Shown one piece after another: positions 7,772 through 15,736 of a DNA stretch of 40,672 nt (position 1 is the stretch's first letter; every line of letters begins with the position of its first letter). Under the pieces are notes generated by a model. The model was not told where the DNA came from, made no database searches, and saw nothing but the letters and a program-made list of their open reading frames with translations. The DNA is taken from NCBI GenBank assembly GCA_022865305.1, contig JALHSP010000003.1:1-40672 (forward strand). The letters are read 5' to 3'. The DNA is from Bacteroidales bacterium. Lineage in GTDB: Bacteria; Bacteroidota; Bacteroidia; Bacteroidales; VadinHA17. Position numbers and translations under genes: made by a program.

Positions 7772-7795
7772 TTTCTTTTGCTTGCCCAAAAGAAA
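7772..7795. repeat. Perfect 9-bp inverted repeat after the START-like gene
   Basis: TTTCTTTTG (7772-7780) and CAAAAGAAA (7787-7795) flank the loop CTTGCC. It lies in the 101-bp gap before the permease gene and has no T-run. It may be a stem of an intergenic repeat or an attenuator. Confidence 0.5.
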
Positions 7796-7837
7796 CGAAC
7801 CAAAGAAGGTCGAATGGTATTTTTACCAAAAATCAAG

Positions 7838-7845
7838 TAGTTTTG
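7838..7845 (+). promoter_or_regulatory. Candidate -7 box (TAGTTTTG) before the permease gene
   Basis: Matches TAnnTTTG and lies 19 nt before the ATG at 7865. No TTG stands at the ideal distance upstream, so this is a partial match. Confidence 0.35.
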
Positions 7846-7864
7846 TCATCTGAAAAAATAATCA

Positions 7865-9358
7865 ATGAAAAAGGTCGACAAATTTGTCCTGAAATCCTTT
7901 ATTGGCCCTCTTTTTCTCACTTTTTTTATAGTGCTTATAATTCTCTTGTTGCAATTTTTATGGATGTATGTTGATGAACTTGTTGGAAAAGGCCTTGATT
8001 TTAAGATACTTGCTGAATTACTATACCAGTTCGCACTATCATTTGTCCCTACTGCTCTTCCCCTGGCAATACTGCTTGCAGCTTTAATGACGTTTGGGAA
8101 TATGGGAGAATTCAGCGAGCTTACTGCGCTTAAATCTTCAGGAATCTCGCTCCAGCGTATCATGAGACCCTTAATAATTCTAATTGGTTTCCTCTGTATA
8201 GTGTCATTCCTGTTTTCAAACTATGTTCTGCCTTATTCAAACCGGCAGGCCAGAACGCTTCTCTATGATATAAGAATGAAACGTCCCGATATTAATTTAC
8301 AGTCAGGAACCTTTAACAATGATATTGACGGATTCAGCATCAAGATTACTTCTAAAGATCCCATAACCAACCGGCTTGATAAGCTTATTATTTATGATCA
8401 TCGAGATAAAAGAGGAAACATCTCCGTAATCACCGCCGACTCAGGTTATATAAAGGTAACTCCCGATGAAACAGCAATGATAATGATCCTTTACAATGGC
8501 ATTTCATATACTGAATTGGAAGAAAAGAACGTCGGACCACAAGAGAGAAGATACCCTACCAGGAAAGATGCTTTCAAAGAGCAGAGTTATGTTATGTCAC
8601 TATCAGGCTTCGACCTTGAACGAAGCGAAATTGATATGTTTAAATCCAACTCATGGATGCTGAATCTGGCACAACTGACACATTTTATCGACTCTCTCAA
8701 TATCAGGTTCAACACACAACAAAATAACCAGTTTAAAGAATTTAATGGCAGCAAGCTTTACCTGCAGCGGAATTTCCTGTCAGGTACTGAAAATAAAAAT
8801 GATACCGGTATGGTTTCAAAGGAAATAGTGGCATTTGATGCTAATGCACTTTTCGACTCAATTTCGGTTTATGAAAAAAGGACAGTCCTGTTAACAGCAA
8901 TTGAAAATCTGAAAGACGCATCTAATTATCTGACTTCAAGGAATGAATCAACAAAATATGAGATAAGGAGGTTAAAAAGGTACGAAGTAGACTGGAACAA
9001 GAAACTAACGTTACCATTTGCCTGCCTGGTATTCTTTTTCATTGGTGCACCGCTGGGTTCAATAATACGAAAAGGAGGTCTGGGAACTCCTGCTGTAATT
9101 TCAATTTTTTTCTTTGTGATCTGGTACGTTATCTCTCTTTCGGGAGAGAAACTGGTAGAAGAAAACCTTGTAAGCACGTTTGCAGGAATGTGGGCAGCTT
9201 CATACATTTTACTGCCTGTCGGAATATTTCTGACTTATAAAGCTTCCACTGATTCTGTAATATTGAATATTGACACATATCTTGCATTTTTCAGGAAGAT
9301 AAAAGATTATATGTATAGGGTTTACATGACAGGAACAGGGAAGAAAAAGGAAAAATAA
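7865..9358 (+). CDS. LptF/LptG (YjgP/YjgQ) family lipopolysaccharide transport permease
   Basis: A 497-residue membrane protein of the LPS-export ABC transporter family, which passes LPS from the inner membrane to the periplasmic bridge. The N-terminal 'KFVLKSFIGPLFLTFFIVLI' forms the first helix. Two more helices follow ('FALSFVPTALPLAILLAALM', 'LIILIGFLCIVSFLFSNYVL'), then a large periplasmic domain (about residues 125-375), and three C-terminal helices starting near 'LPFACLVFFFIGAPLGS'. The protein is longer than the roughly 360-residue E. coli LptF/G because the periplasmic region is enlarged, which is usual in Bacteroidota. F and G subtypes cannot be separated here. ribBA follows after 12 nt, so they are co-transcribed. 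Confidence 0.9.
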   Translation: MKKVDKFVLKSFIGPLFLTFFIVLIILLLQFLWMYVDELVGKGLDFKILAELLYQFALSFVPTALPLAILLAALMTFGNMGEFSELTALKSSGISLQRIMRPLIILIGFLCIVSFLFSNYVLPYSNRQARTLLYDIRMKRPDINLQSGTFNNDIDGFSIKITSKDPITNRLDKLIIYDHRDKRGNISVITADSGYIKVTPDETAMIMILYNGISYTELEEKNVGPQERRYPTRKDAFKEQSYVMSLSGFDLERSEIDMFKSNSWMLNLAQLTHFIDSLNIRFNTQQNNQFKEFNGSKLYLQRNFLSGTENKNDTGMVSKEIVAFDANALFDSISVYEKRTVLLTAIENLKDASNYLTSRNESTKYEIRRLKRYEVDWNKKLTLPFACLVFFFIGAPLGSIIRKGGLGTPAVISIFFFVIWYVISLSGEKLVEENLVSTFAGMWAASYILLPVGIFLTYKASTDSVILNIDTYLAFFRKIKDYMYRVYMTGTGKKKEK

Positions 9359-9370
9359 AACACTTTTAAG

Positions 9371-10603
9371 ATGAATAATATAAAGCTTAATACTATCGAA
9401 GAGGCTGTTGAGGACATAAAAGATGGTAAGCTTCTTATAGTAGTTGATGATGAAGACCGTGAGAATGAAGGAGATTTCATCTGTTCTGCCGAATTGATTA
9501 CGCCGGACCTTGTTAATTTTATGGCAAAGCATGGCCGGGGGCTTATCTGTGTAGCTTTACCAGAGGAACGCTGTGATGAACTCGACCTTGATCTGATGGT
9601 TGGCATAAATACTTCAATACACGAAACACAGTTTACTGTTTCTGTTGATCTTATCAATGAAGAAACAACAACAGGAGTTTCGGCTAAGGACCGTTCCCTC
9701 ACTATAAAAGCTCTCGTGGATCCTTCTACAAAACCTTCCGACCTCGGACGTCCGGGTCATATATTTCCTCTTAAAGCAAAAGCAAAAGGAGTTCTCAGAA
9801 GGGCAGGACATACGGAAGCTGTGGTTGACCTGACCCGCTTTGCCGGCCTTCGTCCAGGTGGTGCTCTTGTAGAGATTATGAACGATGATGGCTCAATGGC
9901 CCGTTTGCCTGACCTGGTAAAAATCAGGAAAAAATTCAATATCAAAATAATTACAATACGGGATCTTATAAAATATAAGCTTGAAAGAGACTCAATTATT
10001 GAAAAGGGCGAAAGAGTCAAACTACCCACAGAGAGAGGAGAATTTGAATTCATTCCGTTCAGGCAGACAAGCAATGGACTGGAGCATAGCGCTCTGGTAA
10101 AAGGAACATGGACAAAAGAGGAACCGGTACTTGTCCGGGTTCATTCTTCCTGTTTTACAGGGGATATTTTTGGCTCTTTGAGATGTGATTGCGGCCCTCA
10201 GCTGCATAAAGCAATGGAGATGGTCGAAGCCGAAGGTAAGGGAGTCGTCATTTATCTTAGCCAGGAGGGCAGAGGAATCGGGCTTTTCAACAAGATCAAA
10301 GCATATAGCCTTCAGGATGAGGGTATGGATACCGTTCAGGCTAACCTGAAGCTTGGCTTTGGAGTAGACGAAAGGGATTATGGTGTGGGAGCAAGTATTA
10401 TGAGAGAACTTGGACTGGGCAAGGTAAGACTGATATCAAACAATCCGGTTAAAAGAGCAGGACTGGAAGGATATGGAATAAAAATAGTTGAAACAATCCC
10501 GCTTGTAATCGAATCTAATCCCCATAATAAATTCTATCTCGAGACAAAAGCCAACAAGATGGGGCATAACCTTACCTGCAACAAGCATATTGTAAACGAC
10601 TGA
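9371..10603 (+). CDS. ribBA: Bifunctional DHBP synthase / GTP cyclohydrolase II
   Basis: A 410-residue fusion that starts both branches of riboflavin synthesis. The N-terminal RibB half (about 1-205) converts ribulose 5-phosphate to dihydroxybutanone phosphate and has '[19 protein letters not shown]' and '[11 protein letters not shown]' and '[12 protein letters not shown]'. The C-terminal RibA half (about 206-400) opens GTP and has the zinc cysteines in '[18 protein letters not shown]', then 'SQEGRGIGL' and '[13 protein letters not shown]'. All key residues of both halves appear intact. The gene follows the permease closely; fmt follows after 42 nt. The ATG at 9371 gives the standard N-terminus. 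Confidence 0.96.
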   Translation: MNNIKLNTIEEAVEDIKDGKLLIVVDDEDRENEGDFICSAELITPDLVNFMAKHGRGLICVALPEERCDELDLDLMVGINTSIHETQFTVSVDLINEETTTGVSAKDRSLTIKALVDPSTKPSDLGRPGHIFPLKAKAKGVLRRAGHTEAVVDLTRFAGLRPGGALVEIMNDDGSMARLPDLVKIRKKFNIKIITIRDLIKYKLERDSIIEKGERVKLPTERGEFEFIPFRQTSNGLEHSALVKGTWTKEEPVLVRVHSSCFTGDIFGSLRCDCGPQLHKAMEMVEAEGKGVVIYLSQEGRGIGLFNKIKAYSLQDEGMDTVQANLKLGFGVDERDYGVGASIMRELGLGKVRLISNNPVKRAGLEGYGIKIVETIPLVIESNPHNKFYLETKANKMGHNLTCNKHIVND

Positions 10604-10645
10604 TTTTTTTTACTAGCTATACTCAATTATTGAACCGTACTGTTT

Positions 10646-11611
10646 ATGAAAAACCTCAGGATAATATTTATGGGCACACCTGAGTTTGCAGTGGCTACCC
10701 TTGGCTCACTGCTCATGAATGGTTTCAATGTTGTCGGTGTTGTCACTGTACCTGACAAGCCATCAGGAAGAGGGAAAAAGATTACCAAATCGGCTATAAA
10801 GGAATTTGCGGAATTCAGCCCCCTGCCAATAATGCAACCTGGCAATCTGAAAAATGCTGAATTCATTTTCAATCTCAGTAAACTCAACGCTGATGTATTC
10901 ATAGTTGTTGCATTCCGCATGCTACCTGAAGTTATCTGGAAAATGCCAGCCTCCGGAACTATAAATCTCCATGCATCACTTTTACCTCATTACCGGGGTG
11001 CGGCACCGATTAACCATGCAATTATGAACGGAGAGTCAACGACCGGAGTAACTACCTTTTTCATAGATGATAAAATTGACACCGGAAATATTCTGTTAAG
11101 AGAAGAAATACAGATATTTCCATTTGAAAATGCAGGAGACCTTCATGACAGGCTGATGAAACAAGGAGCCAGACTGGTAATCAGCACATTAGCATCTATT
11201 GCAGAAAACAGGATTGATCCTCAACCTCAGTCAAAATTCCTGAAATCCGGGGAGATTCCGAAAACTGCACCAAAAATCCATCCTGAGAATTGTATAATTG
11301 ACTGGAATAACGACCCGGTAAAAATCCACAATTTTATCAGGGGACTGGCCCCTTATCCGGGTGCAAAATCATCCCTCAGAGAAGGCTCTGAAACACTTTC
11401 ATTTAAAATATTTGAAAGTCAGCCTGAAATGAAAGATCATAAGTATAAACCGGGATCCATTATATCCGATGGAAAGCATTTTTTGAGAATAGCCTGCAGG
11501 AATGGGTATGTTAATATTACAAACATTCAGCTTGAGGGGAAGAAAAGACTGAATATTGTTGAATTCCTGAAAGGTTATAAGATTGCAAATTACATTATTC
11601 CTGTCAGTTAA
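10646..11611 (+). CDS. fmt: Methionyl-tRNA formyltransferase
   Basis: A 321-residue enzyme that formylates initiator Met-tRNA using 10-formyl-THF. The start 'LRIIFMGTPEFAVATL' is typical. The catalytic region 'GTINLHASLLPHYRGAAPIN' carries the Asn and His and the SLLP signature; the catalytic Asp is in 'FIDDKIDTGNIL'. A C-terminal OB-like domain follows from about residue 205 ('APKIHPENCIIDW'). Normal length. It probably belongs to the transcription unit that includes the permease and ribBA. Its last 8 nt overlap the end of the convergent glucosaminidase gene. Confidence 0.95.
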   Translation: MKNLRIIFMGTPEFAVATLGSLLMNGFNVVGVVTVPDKPSGRGKKITKSAIKEFAEFSPLPIMQPGNLKNAEFIFNLSKLNADVFIVVAFRMLPEVIWKMPASGTINLHASLLPHYRGAAPINHAIMNGESTTGVTTFFIDDKIDTGNILLREEIQIFPFENAGDLHDRLMKQGARLVISTLASIAENRIDPQPQSKFLKSGEIPKTAPKIHPENCIIDWNNDPVKIHNFIRGLAPYPGAKSSLREGSETLSFKIFESQPEMKDHKYKPGSIISDGKHFLRIACRNGYVNITNIQLEGKKRLNIVEFLKGYKIANYIIPVS

Positions 11612-12629
11612 CCGGCTTCAGATTTCTCAGCCATATCTTCTGGCCTGCCGTTAGCTCTTCTCCTTCAGCCATTCTGTTCATCTCATACAGGCTTTTAAGC
11701 TTTATGCCATACTTCTGTGATATGGAGTACATCGTATCTCCTTCAGCAACAGTATGATGTTCTTTACCTGGTTCAGCTTTTTCCCTTTTTGGCTGGAGGT
11801 AAAGCAATTGCCCGGCAACCGGGCTGAAATCACTGGCAAGTTCATTGTACCTCGATAGTTCCCACTTAAGTAACTGAAATTCATTTTCAATCTTTTCCCG
11901 TGTCTCGCCATCTTTGACAATAATATATTGTATCCTGTTATTCTCCATCACTCTGTTAACCCGGGCTGTAACTTTAAAGTTATCATTAATTTCAGGTACG
12001 GCATTTCGGTTGTTTACTGAATCATGCTGAGCGACTATAACATTTACCAATGCAGGCTGCTGCTGGGGCAGCTTTGCGACAGTATAACCCCGATCAAAAT
12101 TATAAAGATTGTTCTCTTCAATTTTCCTTATCAGCATATTTGCGTACTGGGGATTTGTGGCATATCCGGCTTTTTTCAGACCTCTTGCCCAGGCTTTATA
12201 GTCAGTGGGTTCAATTTCGAAAAGGAAGCGGTAGCGTGAAACTGATCTGAGAAAATCGGAATGATCATAATAAGAGTCCTCCGGTCTGGAATATTTCCTG
12301 AAACACTCATTGCGCCTGTCATCATTATGACGAATAGTTGGACCTTTCCAGTCATCGTGACATTTGATTCCGAAGTGATTGTTTGCTTCACGGGCGAGAC
12401 GGCTATGCCCAAAATCAGATTCTATCATCCCCTGTGCAAGAGTTATGCTTGCCGGTATTCCGGTCCTCTTCATCTCGTTAACGGCCAGATCCTTAAAATC
12501 ATTTATATATACTTGCGCATTTGGTTCTGATCCCGCAGTCGAAACAATAGGTCTGGTTGACCTGCAGGAGAGAAGTCCGGGTATGATTATCGCGACAAGT
12601 AATATATATGTTAGCCGACGCAAGTTCAT
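11604..12629 (-). CDS. LysM-containing glucosaminidase lipoprotein (peptidoglycan hydrolase)
   Basis: A 341-residue predicted envelope lipoprotein: 'IIIPGLLSC' places a lipobox Cys at residue 22. A glucosaminidase/muramidase domain (about 45-190) contains 'ITLAQGMIESDFGHSRLA', with the catalytic Glu in IESDFG, and 'NNHFGIKCHDDWKG'. Two LysM modules follow: a weak one near 228-275 and a clear one at about 290-337 ('HHTVAEGDTMYSISQKYGI'), which should bind cell-wall glycan. The ATG at 12629 is chosen because it gives an intact lipoprotein signal; a longer frame to 12722 would add residues encoded in repeat-like DNA. It likely acts in wall remodelling. It overlaps fmt tail-to-tail by 8 nt. Confidence 0.9.
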   Translation of the reverse strand: MNLRRLTYILLVAIIIPGLLSCRSTRPIVSTAGSEPNAQVYINDFKDLAVNEMKRTGIPASITLAQGMIESDFGHSRLAREANNHFGIKCHDDWKGPTIRHNDDRRNECFRKYSRPEDSYYDHSDFLRSVSRYRFLFEIEPTDYKAWARGLKKAGYATNPQYANMLIRKIEENNLYNFDRGYTVAKLPQQQPALVNVIVAQHDSVNNRNAVPEINDNFKVTARVNRVMENNRIQYIIVKDGETREKIENEFQLLKWELSRYNELASDFSPVAGQLLYLQPKREKAEPGKEHHTVAEGDTMYSISQKYGIKLKSLYEMNRMAEGEELTAGQKIWLRNLKPVN

Positions 12630-12653
12630 AATTTTTGGGCAAATATATAAAAA

Positions 12654-12745
12654 AGTGCCTTGAGTGCCTACAGTGCCTATAGTACTTAGAGTTGTAAACT
12701 TAAGTAACTTTAAGTACTCCACACTTTAGCTCACTTTAGGCACTT
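12654..12745. repeat. Divergent degenerate AGTGCCTA array
   Basis: On the plus strand four 9-bp units are in tandem (AGTGCCTTG, AGTGCCTAC, AGTGCCTAT, AGTACTTAG at 12654-12689). The right part carries the same word on the minus strand (AAGTGCCTA, AAGTGAGCTA, AAGTGTGG, AGTACTTA, reading from 12744 to the left). The result is a roughly 90-bp inverted arrangement between two divergent genes. Confidence 0.7.
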
Positions 12746-12769
12746 CCCAATACTTTAAGCAATTTTTAT

Positions 12770-12777
12770 TACATTTG
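12770..12777 (+). promoter_or_regulatory. Candidate -7 box (TACATTTG) of cdd
   Basis: An exact TAnnTTTG match 24 nt before the cdd start codon. The -33 TTG is not evident at the ideal spacing. Confidence 0.5.
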
Positions 12778-12801
12778 TAATCAATACATAATAAGCTCAT
12801 T

Positions 12802-13299
12802 ATGATAAAAACACTCAATATCCCATTTACATACAAAGAATTAGATAGCCCGGAAGAGCTGAATCCCGATGACAGGGAATTGCTCTTTTCTGCACGCGAA
12901 GTCGCTTTAAAGGCATATGCTCCATATTCCGGATTCATGGTAGGTGCAGCAGTGAGGCTCAGCAGCGGGAAAATTATTCTCGGTACAAATGTTGAAAATG
13001 CTGCTTTTCCTTCAGGGATTTGCGCCGAAAGAAATGCCCTGTCAAATGCTTCATCAAATCATCCCGAAGATAAACCTGTCGCAATGGCTGTTGCAGCAAT
13101 GACCAATGCAGGTTTGAGTGCAAATACTGTTTCCCCATGTGGCAATTGCCGGCAGGTGATAGCTGAAGAAGAATTCAGAAATGGAGCAAACATCAGGATA
13201 ATTTTGAGCGGTAGAAATAAAATACAGATAATTGATAAGGGAGGAGATCTTCTTCCTTTGCAATTTAACAGCGATAATCTGAAATTTAGCCCTCACTGA
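12802..13299 (+). CDS. cdd: Cytidine deaminase
   Basis: A 165-residue zinc enzyme that deaminates cytidine and deoxycytidine in pyrimidine salvage. It has 'YAPYSGFMVGAAV' and 'GTNVENAAFPSGICAERNAL', with zinc ligand Cys74 and catalytic Glu76, and the second zinc motif 'PCGNCRQ' with Cys113 and Cys116. Three cysteine ligands indicate the short homotetrameric type, although an N-terminal extension of about 25 residues is present, as in other Bacteroidota. The last 14 nt overlap the end of the convergent response-regulator gene. The start at ATG 12802 follows a good -7 box. Confidence 0.95.
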   Translation: MIKTLNIPFTYKELDSPEELNPDDRELLFSAREVALKAYAPYSGFMVGAAVRLSSGKIILGTNVENAAFPSGICAERNALSNASSNHPEDKPVAMAVAAMTNAGLSANTVSPCGNCRQVIAEEEFRNGANIRIILSGRNKIQIIDKGGDLLPLQFNSDNLKFSPH

Positions 13300-13981
13300 T
13301 AATCAGCTGGAAACCTGCACCGTGTATGTTTTTAATATTCAGGTTTGGATCATCAGACAGGTATTTCCTCAGCTTGGTTACATAAACGTCCATGCTTCGA
13401 GCAGTAAAATAGTCGTCATTGCCCCATATCTTTTTAAGTGCCATCTCTCTGCTGATCAGTGCGTTCGGATTAATAGCCAGTAACTCGAGCAGTTGCGCCT
13501 CTTTTGGCGAAAGCTTTTTCTCCTTATCCCCTATTGTCAGTGTTCTGAGTTTGGAATTAAAAACAAACTTGCCAATTTCAAAAATATCCCTTGTACCACT
13601 CTGATATTCACGGCGGGCAAGTATTGCCCGTATCTTGGCCAGCAGGATGTCAGTATCAAAAGGTTTGGTAATATAGTCATCACCTCCGGCTCCGTATCCC
13701 CTGAGTACATCCTCTTTAAGCTTTTTTGCCGTAAGGAATATTATGGGAACAAAATTGTTTATCTGTCTTATCTCATTTGCGATAGTGAATCCATCTACAT
13801 GCGGCAGCATCACATCAAGGATGCATATATCGAACATTCCTTTCCTGAAGTGATCAACAGCATATTTACCATCATCAACCCACTCAACAGAAAAGTCGTT
13901 TATTTCGAGATATGATTTAAGAACCGATCCGAAACTTAAATCGTCCTCCACAAGAAATATCTTAACAGGCTTCAAATTCAT
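13286..13981 (-). CDS. OmpR/PhoB-family response regulator
   Basis: A 231-residue DNA-binding response regulator. The receiver domain (about 5-118) has the acidic pair in 'LVEDD', phospho-acceptor Asp56 in 'CILDVMLPHVDG', Thr84 in 'FLTAKK' and Lys106 in 'DYITKPF'. A winged-helix output domain (about 135-229) includes 'LSPKEAQLLELLAINPNALI' and the recognition part 'SMDVYVTKLRKYLSDDP'. The start overlaps the kinase stop by 4 nt, so both are translated together. The four-copy direct repeat upstream of the kinase gene is the likely operator. It resembles the Bacteroidetes RprY class, but the stimulus is unknown. Confidence 0.94.
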   Translation of the reverse strand: MNLKPVKIFLVEDDLSFGSVLKSYLEINDFSVEWVDDGKYAVDHFRKGMFDICILDVMLPHVDGFTIANEIRQINNFVPIIFLTAKKLKEDVLRGYGAGGDDYITKPFDTDILLAKIRAILARREYQSGTRDIFEIGKFVFNSKLRTLTIGDKEKKLSPKEAQLLELLAINPNALISREMALKKIWGNDDYFTARSMDVYVTKLRKYLSDDPNLNIKNIHGAGFQLIISEG

Positions 13982-15603
13982 TTTTCATTCTCCAGGTTAA
14001 ATGGAATAAATACTATGAACCGGCTTCCTTTACCCGGTTCGCTGATAACAGAAATAGTGCCCTTGTGGGCATCAACTATTGCACGGACATAGTTAAGTCC
14101 CAATCCGAATCCCTTAACATAATGCACGTTACCGGAACTTTGACGGTAGAATCGTTCAAATATTTTACTCTGGACACTTTTGCTCATCCCGGCTCCTTTA
14201 TCCTCGACAGATAAAATAATCCCTTTTTCATTATTCTTTGTTTCTACCGTAATACTGGGCGATTCGGGGGAATATTTGATCGCATTGTCAAGAAGGTTAT
14301 TTACCAGATTTGTAAGATGCTCAGCATCTCCAAACACAACGGGTTCTGACGCCAGAAGGTTCAGCCTTACAGATCCGTTTTTCTGCTGCACCTGTATATC
14401 AATAGTATCAACTGCCCGTTCAATAACAGCATGTAGTGAAAGGTTCTCAAATTTGAAATTAATCTCTTTCTTGTCAAGCGATGCAATCTGCAGGATGGTT
14501 TCCACCTTTTTATTCATCCTGTTGTTCTCCTTTTTGATCATACTGATGAAATGCCTGATACTGGACTCATCATGAATAACTTTTGGATTGGTTATTGTAT
14601 CAGCAGCCAGGGAGATCGTAGCAATCGGTGTCTTAAACTCGTGAGTCATATTATTAAGAAAATCGGATTTCATTTCTGAAATCTTCTTCTGCCGGATAAT
14701 GAAAAACAGGCTCATGGCAAATGTCGCCAGGATAATAAGAGAAAAAAGAAGTGATCCGCCAAGTAGCCATGCCATCGATCCCAGGACATAATTAGTACGG
14801 TCAGGAAATACGAGTGATAGAATAAGATCCTGGCGTATTATATTATCTGGAAATAGCCTGACCATGTAGTTGCTTTTCAAAAATTCATTCTTCCCCGATT
14901 TTTTAAAGGTACCCTCCTTCACTTCACCATCTTTGATTACCGCAAACTCGAAAGGAGTCTGAATTCCTGAATATAACAATGATCGCTTTAGTGCAAATTC
15001 AACTTCCCTGTTGTCAAGTTCCATTGTCTTCTCCCACGTGTAAACCTCTGAGATCATCTGGTCGCTCATATTCTGAAATTCATTCGATCTTTTTCGGACC
15101 CAATCAATGAACTCCTGTTGTCTGACATAGACCGCTCCGTCATTATTACCGGCTTCTTTCCCCTTCCTGACTATCTTCATTTTACCCGGCTCATCAGGTG
15201 ATGTCATAAACAGAGTAACTGAATCGGAAGTAATAGTGGTATCGTGAGTAATAATAACCGGTTTTTCACCAGGTTTTTCAGTAACAGATTGATTTGTGAT
15301 CCTGACACTCAGGTTACCTCCGTTTTCCAGAGTAAAGCTTTCAATGTTTAAATACCCTGAAACATTACCGGATTGCTTATCATATGAATATGGATCTTTC
15401 AGTATGAAGTCATTAAAGAAATTCATCTTTCTTGAAGACTCAATTGTTTTTGCAGCATCATGAATGCTGGCAATTACCCTTGCATTGAAATTTTCATTCA
15501 GAACTCCAACTGCATTGCTTATCCAAATTATCTGAACCCAGATAATACCGACAATCGAAAACAGCATCATGAAGATAAGTCCGATGAATTTTTTCCTGTT
15601 CAT
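13978..15603 (-). CDS. Membrane sensor histidine kinase
   Basis: A 541-residue inner-membrane kinase, partner of the adjacent regulator. One transmembrane helix lies at about 7-28, then a large periplasmic domain (about 30-280) without a recognised fold, then a second helix near 283-305 ('LLFSLIILATFAMSLFF'). The phospho-acceptor is His321 in 'NNMTHEFKTPIATIS'. The ATPase domain shows the N box 'LVNNLLDNAIKYSP', G1 'VEDKGAGM' and G2 'GFGLGLNYVRAIV'. The periplasmic part contains 'ITHDTTITSDSVTLFM', similar in style to the exported protein encoded divergently. No HAMP or PAS domain is evident. The architecture resembles RprX-like kinases of Bacteroidota. Confidence 0.93.
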   Translation of the reverse strand: MNRKKFIGLIFMMLFSIVGIIWVQIIWISNAVGVLNENFNARVIASIHDAAKTIESSRKMNFFNDFILKDPYSYDKQSGNVSGYLNIESFTLENGGNLSVRITNQSVTEKPGEKPVIITHDTTITSDSVTLFMTSPDEPGKMKIVRKGKEAGNNDGAVYVRQQEFIDWVRKRSNEFQNMSDQMISEVYTWEKTMELDNREVEFALKRSLLYSGIQTPFEFAVIKDGEVKEGTFKKSGKNEFLKSNYMVRLFPDNIIRQDLILSLVFPDRTNYVLGSMAWLLGGSLLFSLIILATFAMSLFFIIRQKKISEMKSDFLNNMTHEFKTPIATISLAADTITNPKVIHDESSIRHFISMIKKENNRMNKKVETILQIASLDKKEINFKFENLSLHAVIERAVDTIDIQVQQKNGSVRLNLLASEPVVFGDAEHLTNLVNNLLDNAIKYSPESPSITVETKNNEKGIILSVEDKGAGMSKSVQSKIFERFYRQSSGNVHYVKGFGLGLNYVRAIVDAHKGTISVISEPGKGSRFIVFIPFNLENEK

Positions 15604-15643
15604 AGCACAAAATTAACTTATGATCCTGAAACTCATGCATGTT

Positions 15644-15680
15644 TTAACTTTTCATTAACTCTTATTAACCTGAAATTAAC
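15644..15680. promoter_or_regulatory. Phased TTAAC direct repeats: likely response-regulator operator
   Basis: TTAAC occurs at 15644, 15655, 15665 and 15676, spaced 11, 10 and 11 bp, so all copies face the same side of the helix. OmpR/PhoB-family dimers bind such tandem half-sites. The block lies between the divergent kinase gene and the exported-protein gene, ending 21 bp before a -7 box. A further TTAAC at 15613 is out of phase. Confidence 0.65.
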
Positions 15681-15701
15681 TGTATTCCGCAGGCAATAAA
15701 G

Positions 15702-15709
15702 TAATTTTG
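15702..15709 (+). promoter_or_regulatory. Candidate -7 box (TAATTTTG) of the exported-protein gene
   Basis: Matches TAnnTTTG, 27 nt before the ATG at 15737. No -33 TTG is seen at the right spacing. The TTAAC block would cover roughly -65 to -29, a typical activator position. Confidence 0.5.
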
Positions 15710-15736
15710 ATTTGTAAAGAACTAAATCTACATGCC

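Noticed and set aside
9322-10207. Several minus-strand open frames opposite ribBA
   Set aside because: They are shadows of a highly conserved gene, with Ser/Arg/Pro-rich low-complexity translations.
12630-12722. Longer start for the glucosaminidase gene
   Set aside because: The extra 31 residues would be encoded by repeat-like DNA and would bury the lipoprotein signal in the middle of the N-terminus.
15608-15615. TAATTTTG on the minus strand as a promoter of the kinase gene
   Set aside because: It matches the -7 consensus but sits only 5 nt from the start codon, so the transcript would begin at or inside the ATG. Possible only for a leaderless message; not listed as a feature.
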